11,629 nt of DNA from Magnetococcales bacterium (GTDB lineage: Bacteria; Pseudomonadota; Magnetococcia; Magnetococcales; JADFWU01): assembly GCA_015234045.1 (NCBI GenBank), contig JADFWU010000072.1, positions 1 through 11,629 on the forward strand. Reading direction: 5' to 3'. A model generated the notes under the pieces. It was not told the origin of the DNA and ran no database searches. It was given only the letters and a program-made list of their open reading frames with translations. Shown here piece after piece: positions 6,501-11,629 of the stretch. Each line of letters begins with the position of its first letter. Positions within the stretch are counted from its first letter, which is position 1. The position numbers were made by a program, and so were the translations under genes.

Positions 6501-8028
6501 AAGTTGGGATTGTCTGATCCTCATACAGCAGCGCCCGCGTTGTCAGTTGGATCATGGTCTGTTTTTTTGGCAGGTCGGCTGCAATCAGGCCGGTGCGCTC
6601 CCAAGCGGGTTGTGCGCCCAAAACAGGACGCAGCTGCACGGCTGATTTTTTGGACACTTCCGCTTCATCAATCGTAGATATAAGCGTTTTGATGATTTTG
6701 ACAGCAGGATAGAACGCGGTGATATGGCTCGGTTTCTCTGATTCAAGCACGCTGTCAAACAGGCGTGTGGTCTCAAGATCAGCGCTTTCCACGGGAAAGG
6801 GACGGATGGTTAAACGCGGCAGTAAGCGTTTTTTCTGAGCCTGATCCAGGGTTATGGCGTGATGAATCATTCCGGTCAGTGCGGAATCGCTCAGACTCCA
6901 GAGCGAACGCGGATCACCTTGTGGAGTGCGCTTGGTGATATCAAAACAGTGAGGCTTATGGGCAATACAGATTCTGGTGCGAATCGGTAGCCAGCTGTCA
7001 TCCAGTAGATTGGCATCCGATGCGGCTTTTTTACCGACCAGATGTTGGGCATTGAGCACCAAGGCCAGATCCAACGCACCTTCAACCACATCAGCGATAA
7101 GATCCACGCTGGAAAATGTGGTAATGATTACCCGAATACCGGAAAAGCGCCAGTTGAGAAAATGCTTAACCGTATCATGAGAACCAGCCAGATGAAAATC
7201 CAGATCCATAGGCCGAAAACGCGGTAAATCAGTTGCGCCGCCCGGTAAATTGTCTGCACAGAGCGGCAGACAAGCGATTGTTGACCAGCCGACAATACAT
7301 TCCCAATGGTGGATCAGTTTACGTATACCCGCCAAACTATCAGTGACGATTAGCGCAGTTCGATGTGATCCCAATTGCTGGACGAGGTTCAAACAGAGCC
7401 GAGAAAGATCCAGACCTGGTGGCATGATCAGTGTCAGTCGGTCGTCATCAGCAAGATAGTCATTGATGGCTTCGGTAACCGGTTCCAACCAACGCGGGTT
7501 GGATGGATGACGCATGCGGATTCCACCATTTTGCAACCAACGCTGAATCACCATGAAATCGGCTGCACTGAGTCGATCCAGGTCTGTACCGCGAATGGTA
7601 TAAAATCCATCCTGTCGATTCAGTGCATTGGGCAGTTCAGATACATTGGTGATGATCAACCGATGGGCCATAGGGCCACGCCAGTTGAAAAATGGATCAA
7701 AAATCTTCGGTTTGGGTGATTTTCTCTGATCCTGAAACAGGGTGGTATAGCCCATATAGTGGCCGGAAGGCGTTTTGAAAACACCTTGAAAACCATCCTG
7801 CTCAGTGGGTGTCTTATGAAATGTTGGTTTCAGTGGTACAGGCCAGATTTCCAAAGCCATCACCAAACGGCGTGTGGCGATGAACGCTTCGGCAAAGGCA
7901 GCAAAAGCGGCTTGCTGATCTATCTCCGGCAACAGGCTAATGCGTTCTTCAAGGTCGGAAAACGTGGAAAGACGGGCAAAGAGGCCCTGTTGTACCAGTT
8001 CCTGAGCGCGAGGATGCCGAGGGGTCAT
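3535..8028 (-). CDS. Pseudo-nuclease/pseudo-helicase with 13 helicase-associated (HA) repeats
   Basis: The chosen ATG at 8028 gives 1497 aa and lies 16 nt past the upstream stop; the frame stays open to an ATG at 8211, but that lies inside the preceding gene. The Shine-Dalgarno is weak (AGGA 14 nt away). Residues 1-170 align by eye with the restriction-endonuclease-like N-domain of long DEAD/DEAH helicases (for example GFYTIRGTDLDRLSAADF), but the DGxDG/QxK-type active site reads DGFQGVF (78-84) and YTTLF (94-98). Residues 170-595 keep SF2 helicase order with altered motifs: Walker A MPPGLDLS (202-209), DEAH as NAQH (326-329), TATP as AHKP (356-359), and QxxGRxxR as AIIAYLMD (526-533). Neighbouring framework segments (TALIVTDSLAGI, VIITTFSS, LWSLSDSALTG, VVNPLKSREDL) remain recognisable. 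Residues 629-1497 are 13 HA repeats, predicted three-helix nucleic-acid-binding modules. By inference it is a non-catalytic nucleic-acid-binding or scaffold protein. No frameshift or internal stop is present. Confidence 0.8.
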   Translation of the reverse strand: MTPRHPRAQELVQQGLFARLSTFSDLEERISLLPEIDQQAAFAAFAEAFIATRRLVMALEIWPVPLKPTFHKTPTEQDGFQGVFKTPSGHYMGYTTLFQDQRKSPKPKIFDPFFNWRGPMAHRLIITNVSELPNALNRQDGFYTIRGTDLDRLSAADFMVIQRWLQNGGIRMRHPSNPRWLEPVTEAINDYLADDDRLTLIMPPGLDLSRLCLNLVQQLGSHRTALIVTDSLAGIRKLIHHWECIVGWSTIACLPLCADNLPGGATDLPRFRPMDLDFHLAGSHDTVKHFLNWRFSGIRVIITTFSSVDLIADVVEGALDLALVLNAQHLVGKKAASDANLLDDSWLPIRTRICIAHKPHCFDITKRTPQGDPRSLWSLSDSALTGMIHHAITLDQAQKKRLLPRLTIRPFPVESADLETTRLFDSVLESEKPSHITAFYPAVKIIKTLISTIDEAEVSKKSAVQLRPVLGAQPAWERTGLIAADLPKKQTMIQLTTRALLYEDQTIPTSLVMVVNPLKSREDLPAIIAYLMDESGSAESVDLCIPLPGDIKEHQWDIEPLMVILQTLREIDPSFDNLCHQLAVSAGQQGCWELSALADWITPLDSGDEDNAWHDDIVQQVMELLHHPWDYHYGAFLTWSQQRGHGNVPTKDEENPELSAWAQSQRTLWRKGELGEAWATLLDRAGFIWDPDNFAWHKSLSDLMHFKGQTGHCRVPKKWDDDPELAKWVIAQRRLDQLGTLSDEYRQKLDQAGFDWNPDETEWQILFQQAVAYIKQNTHCAIPKKWEQNQPLADWANQQRLAQDKQTLSIAHKQQLDEIGFVWDLEQFHWNRLFAKLVKYRFQHSHCRVDKTDEQHQELAQWVDAQRRLNRTNKLSPERKTRLDDIGFIWDLQAAEWESMLVRFILFRLQNGHGNVPDRFDPLPELGKWAKAQRKAWQDDKIDPNYQQRLDGLGFIWDPKAYAWDGMLETLKQFHAYHGHCRVEKNDPDHAELATWVFQQRTLRLKNQLTDDQIGRLNRLGFNWDLQYAIWDGFYLALICYRRLTGQCQLPKELERCQLGRWIQQQRQLASKNKLPDQQKKMLEEIGFIFDPEQNYWLEMFSCLTQFKQETGHAAVPDRLPGRSALGAWAALQRRQHQMGVLSEERKNRLDEIGFSWDLQASYEADMINELIQFKKQQGHDNVPKTMPAWSALNLWLNRTRKLKKGGGLSPALEAKLTEIGFNWDEEEALWHEMFLVLKQYQLDHHHCHIPKTWRGHPKLARWVMAQRRDFEAGRLTPEQIAQFEQIGFVLDQQDSLWEEMYAALSDFRRRHGHGNVPEEYRENPNLAWWAGAQRKAFHNKSLPEEHVKRLNTLDFIWDPFRLQWNKMYDHLKAHKARYGHCIAPRDWPENPELAGWIQAQRIAGNNNALAKPYRTRLDKLGFEWDEQRVVAEEMFMELWLFRHQNGHFDVPLNWSKNPQLGLWVKFQRQSYQAGRLDPQRARRLEAMGFNWEIKEE
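3538..6144 (-). repeat. Array of 13 HA-domain coding units, 201-bp period
   Basis: Counting from the ATG at 8028, repeat starts (the leading Trp position) fall at residues 629, 696, 763, 830, 897, 964, 1031, 1097, 1164, 1231, 1298, 1365 and 1432. The step is 67 residues each time except one of 66. Each unit follows W..(M/F)...L..F....GHC.VP......P.LA.WV..QR......L...R...L...GF.WD. The leading Trp is missing only in the ninth and thirteenth units, and the GFxWD end is altered in a few. The DNA copies are clearly diverged from each other, so the array is old, yet no linker length has drifted. The pattern matches the helicase-associated domain (Pfam HA). Confidence 0.92.
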
Positions 8029-8044
8029 AAGGGGTGCTGTTTTC

Positions 8045-10129
8045 CTATCTTGGTGTTGAGTCTGGCAAGCCGCCATCCACAGGAATGGTTGCGCCGGATG
8101 TAGGCGTTTGGCGGGTTGCAAAGAAAAGTACCGCCCGGCCAACATGTTCCGCTGTAACGCGGGCTTTGAGCAGGTTGCGCTGTTGATAGTACGCTTCCAG
8201 ACCGGCTTCATCCAGGTTACGCGCTTTCATGCGGTCTGGTCCGACTTCGGCCCACAGGCCGGATTTACGCGCACCATCGGAAAATACCGCATCCGGTGAG
8301 ACCATATTGACTCGTACATCCATATCAGCCATTTCAAGGCTGGCAATACGGGCCAGTTGGTGGGAGCCGGCTTTGGTTGCAGAATAGGCACCAAAACTGG
8401 CACCTGGGCAGAAAACATTTTTGGTGGAGATTAAAACAATATCACCGCCCAAAGCTTGTTTTTTAAAGAAACGGCCCGATTCAGAAAGCAGATTGAGGGT
8501 GCCTTCCACGTTGACTTTTTCCAGCAGTTGAAATTTTTTCAGGTCCATATCCGCCAGGGTCGAGACATGGGCAAGACCGGCATTGATAACCACCAGGTCC
8601 AAACCGCCCCAAGTAGCGATAATGCGATTGAAGCCAGCTGATACGGAATCAGGGTCGGTTACATCCAGAGCAATACCGATAATGCGGCCTTGATGATCTT
8701 CTTCCAGCGTTGAGACGAGGCTGTCCAAAGCGGGTCCAGCAAGGTCGGTGGCGGCCACATGGCAGCCTGCTTCAAGCAGGGAGCGGCACAAGCCCGAGCC
8801 AATGGCACCGGCAGCACCGGTAACCAAGGCAATACGATCGAAAAGTGCGGGTGGTTTTTCCTGGTCGAGTTTGGCCAGTTGAGGGCCAAAGTATTCCATA
8901 TCAAACAGATGATTATCACTCAAACCTTCATAGTCTGAACCACTGTCGGCAATGAGACGTTTGGTTTTCAATGTTTGATTGGTGATGTCCCGAACAATAG
9001 TCGCTTCCCGATTCGTATGACCCATGCAGATTGCACCGAATTGAGGCGATAGAATTACCCGAGGAATGCTGTCAAATCTATGTTTTTGATGTGTTTTTTT
9101 ATTTGCATGAGCATCGAAATAGTGATCATAGGTTACGGCATAGGTTTTGAGTGCATCATCCAGTTGATCCATAGTGTCCAACCAGAGCGGGAAGGGTTTG
9201 GTACGGATCAGATGATCGGCTGTCAGCGGTGGCGTATTGGCCATGGCCTTGCCATGTGTACTGTTGAGGAAAAACAGGATCTCATCAGAAACCAAATGAT
9301 GCAAAATAGCTCTGTTCCAAGGTCGATCAGGATTACCTGTTGCCGTTGATAGAGCGCTTCTGAGACGTGGTGCCAATGTTTGGTAGTTTTGACGTGCCTG
9401 TTCCATGGAGGGTGTGCCAGGCAGCATACACACTTGAACCGATGTTTTTGCCAACCATTTTTCAGCTTTATCCACCAGTTTTATGGTGGCTTCATAGGAA
9501 TCACGGGCAGTGTCACCCCAAGTGACCAAGCCGTGTTTCATCAGTACGATGCCTCTGTTCTCTGTGGCCGATGCGAACACATTGCCAGCGGCTTTGGAGA
9601 GTTGAAAACCAGGGTGTACATATTCCAAAAGCGACACATTCTCGCCAAGCACGTCTTGAACGATTTTATCGCCATCGGGTCGATTGGTCAGAGCGAGTAT
9701 GGCATCGGGATGGGTGTGATCGACATATTTCCGAGTGATGAAAGCGTGCATCAATGACTCAATGGAGGCATTGCCTGATTTTCTCCACAGACGTTTGATT
9801 CTGAGGCAGTCCGACATCTGTTTGTCTGTAAGATGTGTCAGAGCTTGGAGTTTTCTCAAATAGACCAAATCCAATGACACGTGACCACGAGGTTTGATGG
9901 TGGCCAGATTTGAACCAGAGGCTTTGACGTAGAGTGCGGGGATGCGATTTCCCAAGGGATCGCAGCAGTGATCTTTCACTGATGTGTTTCCACCACCATG
10001 CAGAACCAGTGCAGGATTTTGACCTAGCAAACGACTGGAATATGTGCGTAATGCTACCGCTTTACTCCATTTCTTCTGGTACTTTTCCACAAACGACTTA
10101 GCAAGCGTGTCAGACCAGTGGCTCTGCAT
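8045..10129 (-). CDS. Bifunctional class II aldolase / short-chain dehydrogenase (RhaD-ADH type)
   Basis: The 694-aa protein is a natural fusion at the normal length of the rhamnulose-1-phosphate aldolase/alcohol dehydrogenase family. The N-terminal class II aldolase/adducin domain shows GGGNTS (45-50), the zinc-binding pair in DHTHPDA (H138, H140) and a third histidine in MKHG (H199). The C-terminal SDR domain (about 431-694) has the nucleotide-binding TGAAGAIG (437-444), NAG (516-518) and the catalytic Ser568, Tyr582 and Lys586 (YSATK). In characterised relatives the aldolase splits a ketose 1-phosphate into DHAP and an aldehyde, and the dehydrogenase acts on the aldehyde with NAD(P). The substrate here is not determined; rhamnulose 1-phosphate or a 5-deoxypentulose phosphate are options. 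AGGA (10136-10139) is 6 nt ahead of the ATG. The gene follows lsrF by 34 nt and precedes the pseudo-helicase by 16 nt, so all three may be one operon. Both active sites look complete. Confidence 0.88.
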   Translation of the reverse strand: MQSHWSDTLAKSFVEKYQKKWSKAVALRTYSSRLLGQNPALVLHGGGNTSVKDHCCDPLGNRIPALYVKASGSNLATIKPRGHVSLDLVYLRKLQALTHLTDKQMSDCLRIKRLWRKSGNASIESLMHAFITRKYVDHTHPDAILALTNRPDGDKIVQDVLGENVSLLEYVHPGFQLSKAAGNVFASATENRGIVLMKHGLVTWGDTARDSYEATIKLVDKAEKWLAKTSVQVCMLPGTPSMEQARQNYQTLAPRLRSALSTATGNPDRPWNRAILHHLVSDEILFFLNSTHGKAMANTPPLTADHLIRTKPFPLWLDTMDQLDDALKTYAVTYDHYFDAHANKKTHQKHRFDSIPRVILSPQFGAICMGHTNREATIVRDITNQTLKTKRLIADSGSDYEGLSDNHLFDMEYFGPQLAKLDQEKPPALFDRIALVTGAAGAIGSGLCRSLLEAGCHVAATDLAGPALDSLVSTLEEDHQGRIIGIALDVTDPDSVSAGFNRIIATWGGLDLVVINAGLAHVSTLADMDLKKFQLLEKVNVEGTLNLLSESGRFFKKQALGGDIVLISTKNVFCPGASFGAYSATKAGSHQLARIASLEMADMDVRVNMVSPDAVFSDGARKSGLWAEVGPDRMKARNLDEAGLEAYYQQRNLLKARVTAEHVGRAVLFFATRQTPTSGATIPVDGGLPDSTPR

Positions 10130-10163
10130 GGTGTGTCCTTTTTCAAGATGGATTGATACTCAC

Positions 10164-11045
10164 TTATCCTTCGTTCTTCAGTGTCTCATAGAGATCCAGA
10201 GCGTCTTTGGGCTTCATATCCTGGTGTACCACGGCACGCACGGCTTGGATCATGGCGGCTGGCGCATCGGATTGGAAGATATTGCGTCCCATATCCACGC
10301 CGGAAGCGCCTTGTTGAATGGCGTTGTGTGCCATAGTCAGTGCGTCCAGTTCAGGCAGTTTTTTACCACCGGCAATCACGATAGGCACAGGGCAGGATGC
10401 GGTGACGGTCTCGAAATCTTTTTCTACATAATATGTCTTGATGTAGGAAGCGCCGAGTTCAGCACAGATCCGGCTGGCCAGTCGCATATACTTGGCATCA
10501 CGTGCCATGTCACGACCAACGGCAGTGACACCCAACACTGGGATGCCGTAGCGATTGCCCATATCCACCAAGCGGGTCAAATTGTGGATGGATTGCGTTT
10601 CAAACTTGCCGCCAACATACACCTGAACCGCCATAGCGGAAACATTCATACGGATGGCATCTTCCATGCTGACCGCGATATTCTCATTGGACAGTTCGGA
10701 CAGAATGCTTGGACCACCGGAAGCCCGCATAACGATACCTTTGGTAAAGGTGGGCGGTACGGTGCTGCGCAGGATGCCACGTGTACACATCAGAGTATCG
10801 GCATATTTTAACAATGGAACAATAGTAACATCAATTCGTTCCAAACCGGTAGTTGGTCCCATGAAGTAACCGTGATCCACGGCCAACATCACGGTACGAC
10901 CGGTTTCTGGATTAAAAATATTGGACATGCGGTTTTTCATGCCCCAATCCAGAGCATTGGAGCCTTTCATCATGAATGCCTCACTGGTGGCGGGTGTGTC
11001 AAGATGATATTTTGAGGCTTCCTTGTTGCCGTCTAGGTCTGCCAT
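10164..11045 (-). CDS. lsrF: LsrF-type 3-hydroxy-5-phosphonooxypentane-2,4-dione thiolase (class I aldolase fold)
   Basis: The 293-aa protein follows E. coli LsrF closely from end to end: it begins MADLD and shares NALDWGM-type, [53 protein letters not shown] and [16 protein letters not shown] segments. The Schiff-base lysine is present at residue 203 in YIKTYYVEK, the position of the catalytic lysine in E. coli LsrF. There the enzyme transfers the acetyl group of phosphorylated, isomerised autoinducer-2 to CoA, yielding acetyl-CoA and DHAP in the cytoplasm. No lsr transporter, LsrK kinase, LsrG isomerase or LsrR regulator is in this window. The substrate may be AI-2 derived or another phosphorylated diketone. 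TGAGGA (11055-11060) precedes the ATG by 9 nt. It is the first gene of the probable operon, behind a promoter at 11132-11161 and a palindrome at 11078-11095. Related DhnA-type aldolases are the main alternative. Confidence 0.88.
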   Translation of the reverse strand: MADLDGNKEASKYHLDTPATSEAFMMKGSNALDWGMKNRMSNIFNPETGRTVMLAVDHGYFMGPTTGLERIDVTIVPLLKYADTLMCTRGILRSTVPPTFTKGIVMRASGGPSILSELSNENIAVSMEDAIRMNVSAMAVQVYVGGKFETQSIHNLTRLVDMGNRYGIPVLGVTAVGRDMARDAKYMRLASRICAELGASYIKTYYVEKDFETVTASCPVPIVIAGGKKLPELDALTMAHNAIQQGASGVDMGRNIFQSDAPAAMIQAVRAVVHQDMKPKDALDLYETLKNEG

Positions 11046-11077
11046 GATGTTGATTCCTCATTAAATATTGTGTTTAT

Positions 11078-11095
11078 AGTGACAAACTGGTCACT
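11078..11095. promoter_or_regulatory. Candidate operator palindrome upstream of lsrF
   Basis: AGTGAC and GTCACT are perfect 6-bp arms around AAACTG. The site lies 33 nt before the lsrF ATG and downstream of the proposed promoter, so a bound repressor could block transcription, or the RNA could form a short hairpin. The shape suits a dimeric helix-turn-helix regulator, but no regulator gene is visible and the sequence does not let me name a family. Confidence 0.4.
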
Positions 11096-11131
11096 TGGAT
11101 ATTAGTTTTGGATGTACGACCAAGCCCATCT

Positions 11132-11161
11132 AGTATAATCGGTAGGTAGGGCAGGCGACAA
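11132..11161 (-). promoter_or_regulatory. Probable sigma-70-type promoter for lsrF operon
   Basis: On the minus strand TTGTCG (11156-11161) and TATACT (11132-11137) are separated by 18 nt; they match 4/6 and 5/6 of the consensus. The -35 box begins within the T-run of the tRNA terminator, so a new transcript could start right after the previous one ends. The predicted leader is about 80 nt and contains the 11078-11095 palindrome. Confidence 0.5.
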
Positions 11162-11199
11162 AAAAAAAGACCAACGCTTGAGACGCTGGTCTTTTTTTT
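11160..11199 (-). terminator. Intrinsic terminator after tRNA-Gln
   Basis: Read on the minus strand, an A-run is followed by GACCAGCG, a short loop, CGTTGGTC and nine T residues. Eight base pairs (one G-T) close the stem, and the flanking A and T runs can extend it. The A-run directly abuts the tRNA CCA end. The structure is symmetric enough to work in both directions, but no plus-strand transcript is apparent here. Confidence 0.9.
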
Positions 11200-11273
11200 T
11201 GGCTGGTGGACTAGGATTCGAACCTAGATTAGAGGAGTCAGAGTCCTCTGTCCTGCCGTTAGACGATCCACCA
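11200..11273 (-). tRNA. tRNA-Gln (anticodon CUG)
   Basis: The minus strand folds as a full cloverleaf. The acceptor arms TGGTGGA and TCCACCA are perfectly paired (U1-A72). The anticodon stem GAGGA/TCCTC encloses the loop CTCTGAC, giving anticodon CUG for the CAG codon, and the T arm has GGTTCGAATCC. The discriminator base is G73, as expected for glutamine tRNA, and the CCA end is encoded. It lies 58 nt downstream of gltX and is followed at once by a terminator, so it is probably processed from a gltX-tRNA transcript. Confidence 0.95.
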
Positions 11274-11331
11274 ATGGCCGCTATTATTAACAGCGTGTCC
11301 GAAGGTGGTCAAGCAACATTATGGATGAAAT

Positions 11332-11629
11332 TTACTGGTTGAGGCTCTCAACAATTTTTTCAAACTCTTCCAGAGCGATAGCCATACGAGGCAGTGCTTT
11401 GTCACGCCCAAGCAGGCGTAGAACTTCGTAGATACCCGGCGAAATAGGGCCGCCGGTTAACGCGATGCGGACTGGTTGAGCCAGCTTGCCCATGCCGAGA
11501 CCAGAGTCGGCCAAAATGGCTTTGAATGTGGTTTCCAGTGCGGCATCACTCCAATCCTGTTGGGCATCCAGCGCTTCTTTAAGGGCTTTGAAAGCTGGTA
11601 TCACGGGCGGTTTGATAAATTTCTTGGTT
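11332..11629 (-). CDS. gltX: Glutamyl-tRNA synthetase, C-terminal part (gene continues beyond window)
   Basis: The last 98 or so codons of the gene are present; the frame is open to the window edge, reading KKFIKPPVIPAF before the GTG at 11602-11604, which is therefore internal. The segment matches the C-terminal anticodon-binding domain of class I GluRS: the KKF(I/L)KP entry, then GLGMGKLAQPVRIALTGGPISPGIYEVLRLLG and a terminal helix with ALPRMAIALEEFEKI. GltX charges tRNA-Glu and, in species lacking GlnRS, also tRNA-Gln, which GatCAB then amidates. The catalytic HIGH and KMSKS motifs are outside the window, so discriminating and non-discriminating types cannot be told apart. The TAA stop at 11332-11334 is 58 nt before tRNA-Gln. 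Confidence 0.93.
   Translation of the reverse strand, partial: TKKFIKPPVIPAFKALKEALDAQQDWSDAALETTFKAILADSGLGMGKLAQPVRIALTGGPISPGIYEVLRLLGRDKALPRMAIALEEFEKIVESLNQ

Noticed and set aside
3535-8028. Calling this gene an active restriction helicase
   Set aside because: The lysine of Walker A, the acidic DEAH residues, the arginine finger and the nuclease residues are all replaced, and no methyltransferase gene is nearby.
3969-8103. Many 60-130 codon plus-strand and alternate-frame open frames across the HA repeats and pseudo-helicase
   Set aside because: All are shadows of the single 1497-codon frame. None has a convincing ribosome site or domain.
8029-8211. 61-residue N-terminal extension of the pseudo-helicase from the ATG at 8211
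   Set aside because: It overlaps the end of the well-supported aldolase/dehydrogenase gene; the sequence looks like an out-of-frame shadow and no ribosome site favours it.
10044-10811. 255-codon plus-strand open frame
   Set aside because: It lies antisense to lsrF and the start of the aldolase/dehydrogenase, both of which match known families throughout. Its translation resembles no known protein.

Overview
The window reads as bacterial chromosome, probably from a Gram-negative proteobacterium-like lineage. The support is a partial glutamyl-tRNA synthetase, a tRNA-Gln with encoded CCA, an LsrF that follows the enterobacterial protein closely, and moderate GC. I cannot name a genus. Nearly everything is on the minus strand; only the first 1.2 kb is plus-strand.

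Region by region. (1) 1-673, plus: the 3' part of a PHP-fold, CpsB/YwqE-type protein-tyrosine phosphatase, a family linked to exopolysaccharide control. (2) 750-1211, plus: a 153-aa protein I do not recognise; its 3' end overlaps the next gene tail-to-tail by 38 nt. (3) 1174-3234, minus: an AlbA_2/GHKL-type ATPase with winged-helix domains and a linker made of 24-bp tandem repeats. (4) 3235-3534: a 300-bp gap holding a 73-bp palindromic (cruciform-like) element. (5) 3535-8028, minus: a 1497-aa protein with the layout of a nuclease-helicase, in which every catalytic motif I can align is replaced, followed by 13 helicase-associated (HA) repeats with a nearly exact 67-residue period. (6) 8045-10129 and 10164-11045, minus: a bifunctional class II aldolase/short-chain dehydrogenase and an LsrF-type thiolase. 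(7) 11046-11159: a leader with a likely promoter and an 18-bp palindrome. (8) 11160-11629, minus: gltX (partial), tRNA-Gln(CUG) and a strong intrinsic terminator.

How the genes fit together. gltX, the tRNA and the terminator form one translation-related unit. A new promoter just after that terminator can drive lsrF, then the aldolase/dehydrogenase (34-nt gap), then possibly the pseudo-helicase (16-nt gap). By family knowledge, LsrF releases dihydroxyacetone phosphate (DHAP) and acetyl-CoA, and deoxyketose-phosphate aldolases of this fusion family also release DHAP. The pair therefore looks like a small module for a phosphorylated deoxysugar or diketone. No transporter, kinase or regulator is in the window.

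The most notable object is the large pseudo-enzyme at 3535-8028. It keeps collinear landmarks of a restriction-endonuclease-like/SF2 helicase protein but has lost the nuclease residues, Walker A, DEAH, TAT and the arginine-finger motif. It is nonetheless an intact open frame of almost 1500 codons with a very regular repeat array. That pattern fits a retained non-catalytic nucleic-acid-binding or scaffold protein better than a decaying gene.
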